In this document: positions 58,271 to 64,000 of the stretch, piece by piece
Layout: every line of letters starts with the position of its first letter
Position numbering within the stretch: position 1 is the first letter of the stretch
Assembly: GCF_947623445.1 (NCBI RefSeq)
Contig: NC_135247.1
Location: 14,262,501 to 14,326,500 of the forward strand
DNA length: 64,000 bases
Origin: Clavelina lepadiformis
Taxonomy: Eukaryota > Chordata > Ascidiacea > Aplousobranchia > Clavelinidae
Direction of reading: 5' to 3'
Made by a program: the position numbers and the translations under genes
The notes under the pieces: generated by a model
Databases searched by the model: none
What the model was told of the DNA's origin: nothing
The model's input: only the letters and a program-made list of their open reading frames with translations

Positions 58271-58589
58271 TGTGAATGCGGAATCGTATTTAATTAGCAA
58301 TTAAGTTAGCAGCATATTGAAGATATTATACGAAATATTTGTATGGAATTAAAAGATGAACTGGCAATATAAGCTGTATATTTTTGATTTAAGATATTTT
58401 GTTGCCAACTGATGCATACTTTGCAGTTGTTTTCATTTCCAGGTTTCTTTGAAGTTATTATGTTGCTTGCCACAATTTGTAGACGCCACGTTACAAATGA
58501 AAAGGTCGGACTGGAAAAAGATCAGGCTAGCTTTACTTAAGAAAATTAAGCGACGACCACGGACAATCATTCGTTACCTAGTGGCGCCA

Positions 58590-58815
58590 TACCGTAGTAA
58601 TGCCCTTGGGCAAGGCATTAACAACAATTGCTCCTGTTCGGTGAACCTTGTGGACAGTTCTAAATTCGGGCAATACTATATATAGTACAATATTACATAA
58701 TAAAAAATGTGTAACAAAGGCTTGCTTGGTAACCGGGGCTGGACCGACGAGAAATTATCGCCGGGCTTAAGCCCTGCAAAGACTTTCCTCAGTCCGAGGA
58801 TAAACATTATTATAC
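58590..58815 (+). repeat. dispersed repeat shared with 45885-46135
   Basis: GTAATGCCCTTGGGCAAGGC, GTGGACAGTTCTAAATTCGG, TTGGTAACCGGGGCTGG, AAGACTTTCCTCAGTCCGAG and AGGATAAACATTATTAT. Confidence 0.6.
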
Positions 58816-58900
58816 CATTTCAAATATCTAGCTGAACATTTTTTTGCATAGGCTATATGCTTAGCCTACAACCCTACACTATATGAAAGGAGAGCTAAGC

Positions 58901-59011
58901 GGGTCTAATATACAAGTGCACAACCATATGACGTCACAATTTTAGGAGCTGAAGTCTAGTATACTAAGCTAACCAAGGCATCCTTAGGTTGTGCACTTGT
59001 ACACTAGACCC
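58901..59011. mobile_element. 111-bp MITE, best copy of the GGTCTAGT family
   Basis: GGGTCTAATATACAAGTGCA at the left mirrors TGCACTTGTACACTAGACCC at the right, and the repeat continues into CAACC/GGTTG (about 25 bp). Flanking octamers AGCTAAGC and GGCTAAAC match at 6 of 8 positions. An internal CATATGACGTCAC is shared with 32178-32270. Confidence 0.85.
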
Positions 59012-60164
59012 GGCTAAACTAGATGGAAGGTAGAGAGTTAGAGAACTGACGAATTGCAAAGCAATAGGCTGGCTAGGCTTTGATGGGAAACATGTGAATT
59101 AGGCGAAAGTGAGGATGTAGCCTAAATATGCTAAATGTGAGGAACTGTTAATTTATTCTTATCAAGCTGATTAAAAACTCGAAAGAGAAAATTTAAAACA
59201 CCATAGGCTAAGCTTTATGAATTTCAACACCATACATAGGAATGCTGAACAATTTGCATTTGATCATTATTGTCAAAAGAACTGTTTGTTGTTTGTTGGC
59301 ATTGTTTTTTGGAGTTTAATGCAGAAGCCTTGGGCGGAAAATGTGGCTAATGCTTGCAGAAGATTCATCAATGTGCATGTCAATATTTTCTATGTTCATG
59401 CCAATTTGTAATGAATAAACAAAGGAAACCTGAATGGTTTGAGCTCCAACTTACAATAAATAGGGTTGACTTCAGTGCGTGCTATCTTCCCAAAATTTCT
59501 TTCTTATCAAAAAATGCTGTACTTTCCAATTAGGTGCAAAAGGACATAAACAGCACAGCCAAGTTTGAAAGTTCGCTGCTTTTGGGTAAGAAATCCTTAG
59601 CACAACAAGATGGAACAATAGCCATTAGCCTATATGTAATATACGTAAATATTTTCCATCCTTCATGCACTTAGTAAACTTTTCAATCTGGCAACACAGA
59701 TGATGCATTTGTACACTACACCTCTGTTACGAAAATTGCAAAATTGCCACAGTGGCGTCATTTGGTTATGAACTGCTGCACTTTGTTTTTATCTCTACCA
59801 CTATTAATGAAAAAAATAAAATCATTTTCTCATTACTGACTTGTATTGTACAAGGTTATGATATTCAATAAGTTTAGTGTACTAGACTACCAGAAGACCT
59901 TGTTAACATGCTCTTACATTGCCCACGCAAGAGAGATCCGGATCATTGGGCTTCGTTTCACCATCCAGATGCATTTAATGTTTATCAACTTAGTGTTTAT
60001 TGTTGTTACTATGCAACCATGTCACTATACTGATATTTTACATATCCTTTAGCATTTTAATTGTAATTGCCACTCTGGCTCAGTATCCAACTTCATATAA
60101 CTTTACTATGTATTTTTATGTTTTTCAGGTTTGTTTTGGCATTAATATTCTCTTTTCCAACTTG
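59012..60164. other. intergenic, nothing recognised
   Basis: AT-rich. Short open frames (60-80 residues) lack domains or splice support. Confidence 0.4.
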
Positions 60165-60335
60165 TTTATTTATATGTTGGGTTTAGTGGCACTGCTATCC
60201 ATTATTCGTTTGGGCTTTGCTGCTTTTTCCCACTTTTAGTTTGCTGGTGGCGTTGTTATTTTGTCATGTTCTAATGGTTAGCGTTTAATTTTTTATTCCT
60301 TCACAAGGAATGACAAAATATAAACGATAAGGTTT
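60165..60335 (+). repeat. SINE-like repeat, diverged copy
   Basis: GTTTGGGCTTTGCTGCTTTT, TAATGGTTAGCG and GGAATGACAAAATATAAACG follow the order of the copies at 41696 and 45048. Confidence 0.5.
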
Positions 60336-61703
60336 GCAGTTTTGTTAAAAAATATGTCTTTCAGCTTGCCTTGAATGCCATCTGACTTTTTATGTAAAAG
60401 TATGTACTTTTTTGTGCCAACAGTAACCTTACTTATGATGATTAGTGGTTTAAATGACAAAAAATTCGTTTGCATGTCACATGCTATGAGTTTTCATAAT
60501 TAAGCTCTGTTTCAAATGTTGTTAAAATTCTTCAGCATTATATCCCATTGACTGACTGACTGATTTTCTACAAGGCTTTTTATAATAAAACATTCCAAAA
60601 AATTTTACCAGAAAACATAATACTTCACATATGATCCTAATTCCTAGCAGTCATGATTGTCATAATAACAAAGAGTATTGGATATTTATGTAGGCTTACT
60701 TCTAAATTTTTTTATTGCAACCACACCGGTACTATGAAAAAAACTATAATAAAATTAATTTTTTCAAGTGTGTTCCCAAAGTCTTATGCTACACGCCAAG
60801 GAAAAACATTTGTAGTTTGACACTGTTGACAGTTTCAAAATCAGCAAAATTTTTAACAAATCTTTAATGAAAAAGACCATTGTCAGTGTATTGTGTTATT
60901 TGCATATGACATTGTGTATGCTTTTTTCACAAGTGCTTAATTAAATTTTATTATTAAGCTCCCATACTTCTCAAATTTGGCATATTACATCAACTGCAAC
61001 ATAACGTTTTTAGCAAACTCATTCTACTTGTTTATTATTTTGTCTGAACTAGATTTTGCTTGAAGTAAATCTAATAATAATTTATTACCTGTTATAAGGG
61101 CTGTTTTGACAATTTAAAAATGATTTATTTTCTTTACCAAACGAATGGTTCTTGTGTTGGTTGAATGTACATAATTGTAAGTGTATTTGACACTGCTTTG
61201 TTAAATGTAGCAAAAGCAAAACAAGTACCTTGACCCTGCTATAATAAAAATTTAACTGGACAAGCTTTTGTTTGCCAACTTCAATCAAAACTATATGGCT
61301 TGCGTCATGCTAATTACTCTAATTTTCATCTTTCAACAACGTGTTGTGTCAGAATTAATAAAATTGTTTTAGTCGTTGTCTACTGTAATTTGTTTGGAGT
61401 TAGTTGGGAATGTGGAATTTTTATTGCTCTTTTGAACTGACTGGAGCTGGAGAGAAATTTTTACAGTTCAGTTGTCAAATTTTTAAACTTTGAGAAGATA
61501 GAGGCAGTTTCATAAACTTGGATAAGTTAATAGTTATGCAAGGTGTGAGATGCTGTGTTAAATAAATTAAGTCTGAGACAAATTGCTGTGCTTATTTATG
61601 ACATTTAGCAACATTCAGTCTTCGTTTCAATTGTGCAAAGATCAAGATGTGGTTACACTTGTCAAATATACTTTGCAGGAATTATGTAAATTTTTTCTGC
61701 ACC
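60336..61703. other. intergenic / upstream of the receptor gene
   Basis: AT-rich. No coding exon was found. The promoter of the receptor gene should lie at the right end. Confidence 0.4.
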
Positions 61704-64000
61704 ATGAATAATCAGATTGTATCTTTGTTGGTTGTTCTTTGCTTGAATGGTGGAGGTGCAAAATTTGAAAATGGTAAGCAATGATTGACAACCGTTTTTC
61801 ATTAATGTAAGTCATATTTTATATTGTGCGTAAGAAGGCGCAGTCTGGCAAAGTATTCAAATCATTTTTCTGCATTTAGTTGCCAAACTTTATATAAACA
61901 GTAGACTCTGCTTATTATGACCACCTTGGAACTAGACCATTTTGGTCATAATATCCGAATGATCGAAGTAACCGAAAATGCTGCAGTACTGTTTAACCAC
62001 ACCAGGATCAATACAATTAGGCATGAAATGACAAAATATGTCAAATTCATCATTTATTTCATTAACGTTAAGTAAGTAACATTAAAGTAAACATCAGTAG
62101 GTGAATTAGGAATACAAGTGACACAAATGTCACTGTCAAGTTGCATAATTTACACAAAAAAGTGATCGAAAAATCTCTGAAAAGGATCGGAAAAGTGGTC
62201 ATAATATCTGAAGATGGGTCGTTGTAAACGAAGAATTTTATATGGCAAAATTCAGGGCTACAAGAAAATGGTCATATAAAGCAGGTGGTCATATTGAGCG
62301 GATTCTGCTGTACTACCATTTTTTGGAAACTAATAGATTAGATTGACTATTTTATTATTTGTAAGGTACATGCAAGATCTTATTTTTTGACATTTCTCTG
62401 CAATCTCCCAAATTAATTAAGATGCACATATATATGTATATGACTACCTCAGATATTCATATGTGTTTAATTTAAACTGTGCTGATATAACTTAAGTATA
62501 TTATTTTGTTTAAATGTTACATTTGAAGTTAAAATTTATCGCTATTCTTAATGTCAACCTTAGGCCAAATCGTTCCAGATCGAATTGACAACAGCACAAG
62601 AGTTTCTTTATTGGCTGCAGGAGGCAAAGGAAGCTGGAATCTTCCAGTATACGACGTAGGCGATAGTTTTGATAGCTTCCTGAATTATTGTTGGTCTTGT
62701 TTTACTTGTAAACTTTTATATGCTGTAGCTATACTGTGTTACCATGGGTTTGTATTCCATACACCTCACTGTATTTCATAGCTTAACCTGTCTTGGACAA
62801 ACATTTGTGTTAAATATAAAGATGACTTGTAAAATGGAAGAATGGGTTGTTTTTTAACATTGATGACTTCGGTTAATTTAACATGCAATGATAGTGTGCA
62901 CTGGCAGTGCAGTAATTCACTGATGGTTAACTTTGTCTTGATAATTCTTTTAGCTGCCACGTGGGCCACAGGTCGAAGAAAACGATTTATTTTACTGCCT
63001 CTGTGAACAGTCAGAAGCTGTTACAAATTCAGATGTTTCACCCTGTGATGATCAAGGATTGTGCAACACTACTGTGTCTTGCTATTCTTATTTGAATGAG
63101 GCTGGGTAATTGGCATTGTTGTTAATTTCATTTATATACTGGTTTATAAATTTTTGTATTCTAATGGCGGAGATCTTTTATTATATTTTAGTGAAACATT
63201 TAGAGGTTGCATATCTGCACCGCAAATGGTTGGTTTTATGTGTGAGTCGGATATCCTGCCAATGCTCTGTTGTACGAACAATTTATGTAATGAAGAACTT
63301 AACCCCACGCTTCCTTCGTCAACAGGTTAGTTAGAAGCTGAATATTTGTATGTTCTGTGCATTTTGTCAAGATGTAGTAACAATTATCAAAGCCAGTATG
63401 CTTTTGCTAATGGAGAAATGATCTCCTGATTTCCACTGATAATGCTGTTTTTAGTGAATTTTTAATCTGTGATGTTACTGTTGCCTAATTATTATAATTG
63501 ATATGATAATTATCATTTAGGTAATTATTTATTTAAATTTGAACGAATATTTGTTGTCGTAAATAGGTTTTAATGCTGTTTTAAGCCACACATATATTTA
63601 ATGCTCTGAATGATAACGGCAAAGCTGGTTGATTTTAAAATATACATTTACTATATACTGTTTTCATAGACCCACCACCTAGTGACAGCAACTCTATGAA
63701 GATTGTGGCAATTATCGTTAGTCTGTTTTTAGCGTTTTTCTTATTGTCTGCCTTTGTTATCTACTGCATACGGCGATTTCATAAAAAAAGAATGAAGGTA
63801 AGGAGTTTCTTAATTGGCGTAAAAATATGCTGAAAATTAAGCAAGCATTAAAAGTTGGCCAAAAATTGAAAAGGTAAAACAAAAAATGTTGATAGACTCC
63901 TATAAATAAAATTTAAATTTAATTGATTAATAAGCTTTTTATATAACTTTATTTATCAGTTGCAATGACAGCATTTGGCTCGCATGATAACGTTTTCATT
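61704..64000 (+). CDS. BMPR1: BMP/TGF-beta type I receptor, N-terminal half (continues past the window)
   Basis: Five exons join in phase: 61704-61773, 62564-62655, 62954-63105, 63192-63325 and 63670-63797, encoding 192 residues before the window ends. Exon 1 gives a signal peptide (MNNQIVSLLVVLCLNGGGA). Exons 3-4 carry the three-finger ectodomain: FYCLCEQSEA, CDDQGLCNTTVSCYSYL, GETFRGCI, and the hallmark CCTNNLCNEELNPTLP. Exon 5 has a transmembrane segment (about 163-184, IVAIIVSLFLAFFLLSAFVI) followed by RRFHKKRMK. The CCxxNLCNxxLxPTLP form is closest to BMPR1A/1B (ALK3/6). Type I receptors bind BMPs with a type II partner and phosphorylate receptor SMADs through a GS box and kinase, both outside the window. 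The assignment to BMPR1 rather than another type I class is therefore provisional. Confidence 0.85.
61899..62310. mobile_element. pogo/Tigger-like MITE in intron 1 of the receptor gene
   Basis: CAGTAGACTCTGCTTATTAT at the left; in reverse complement CAGCAGAATCCGCTCAATAT at the right; both continue GACCACC. TA follows the right end; the left flank has drifted to AA. GGTCATAATATC-type motifs recur inside. Confidence 0.75.

Noticed and set aside
62656..62781. Read-through of receptor exon 2 (VGDSFDSFLNYCW...)
   Set aside because: A GTAGGC donor after VYD joins in phase to LPRGPQVEEN and the Cys-rich ectodomain; the read-through lacks the receptor's Cys pattern.

Overview
This looks like an animal nuclear genome: AT-rich, with short introns (mostly 100-800 bp), split genes on both strands, and many DNA-transposon fragments. 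The gene content (BMP/TGF-beta type I receptor, THRAP3/BCLAF1-type SR protein, ABHD18, DNTTIP2) is metazoan. The compact genes and MITE load suggest an invertebrate deuterostome, perhaps a tunicate. The species assignment is inference; no marker gene here settles it.

I rebuilt the spliced genes by hand from open frames, GT/GC-AG sites and intron phase. In every complete model the exon lengths sum to a multiple of three and end in a stop. In order: (1) the 3' end of an unrecognised + gene (207-533); (2) an intronless GMP reductase, - (1425-2465); (3) DNTTIP2/Fcf2 rRNA-processing factor, +, 6 exons (13533-16326); (4) an 11-exon - gene (18139-25829) in which a 302-residue Ser/Asn/Cys-rich region precedes a UshA-type 5'-nucleotidase; (5) ABHD18, -, 3 exons (27895-29599); (6) an acyl-CoA oxidase, -, 16 exons including an 8-nt microexon (34456-39665); (7) a THRAP3/BCLAF1-family protein, +, 24 exons including a likely GC-AG intron (46544-55346); (8) the 5' half of a BMP type I receptor, + (61704 to the window edge). 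These are ordinary dispersed eukaryotic genes; nothing suggests operons.

The spaces between genes are largely built of transposons. At 3248-8060 a piggyBac-like element sits inside a hAT element, which sits inside a MITE; the hAT has an 8-bp and the piggyBac a TTAA target duplication. Between 42.9 and 44.8 kb four small MITEs lie in a row, three with perfect 8-bp duplications. Other MITEs are at 9.0, 10.4, 27.1, 30.4, 31.4, 33.3, 58.9 and 61.9 kb. Several SINE-like families recur.

The most unusual signal is a hammerhead-ribozyme-like core (CTGATGA, stem II, GAAAC) on the - strand at 22587-22623. It lies in one arm of a fold-back repeat within an intron of the nucleotidase gene. A decayed inverted copy is in the other arm and a further diverged copy at 57075-57108. 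This resembles the self-cleaving motifs carried by retrozymes and Penelope-like elements.
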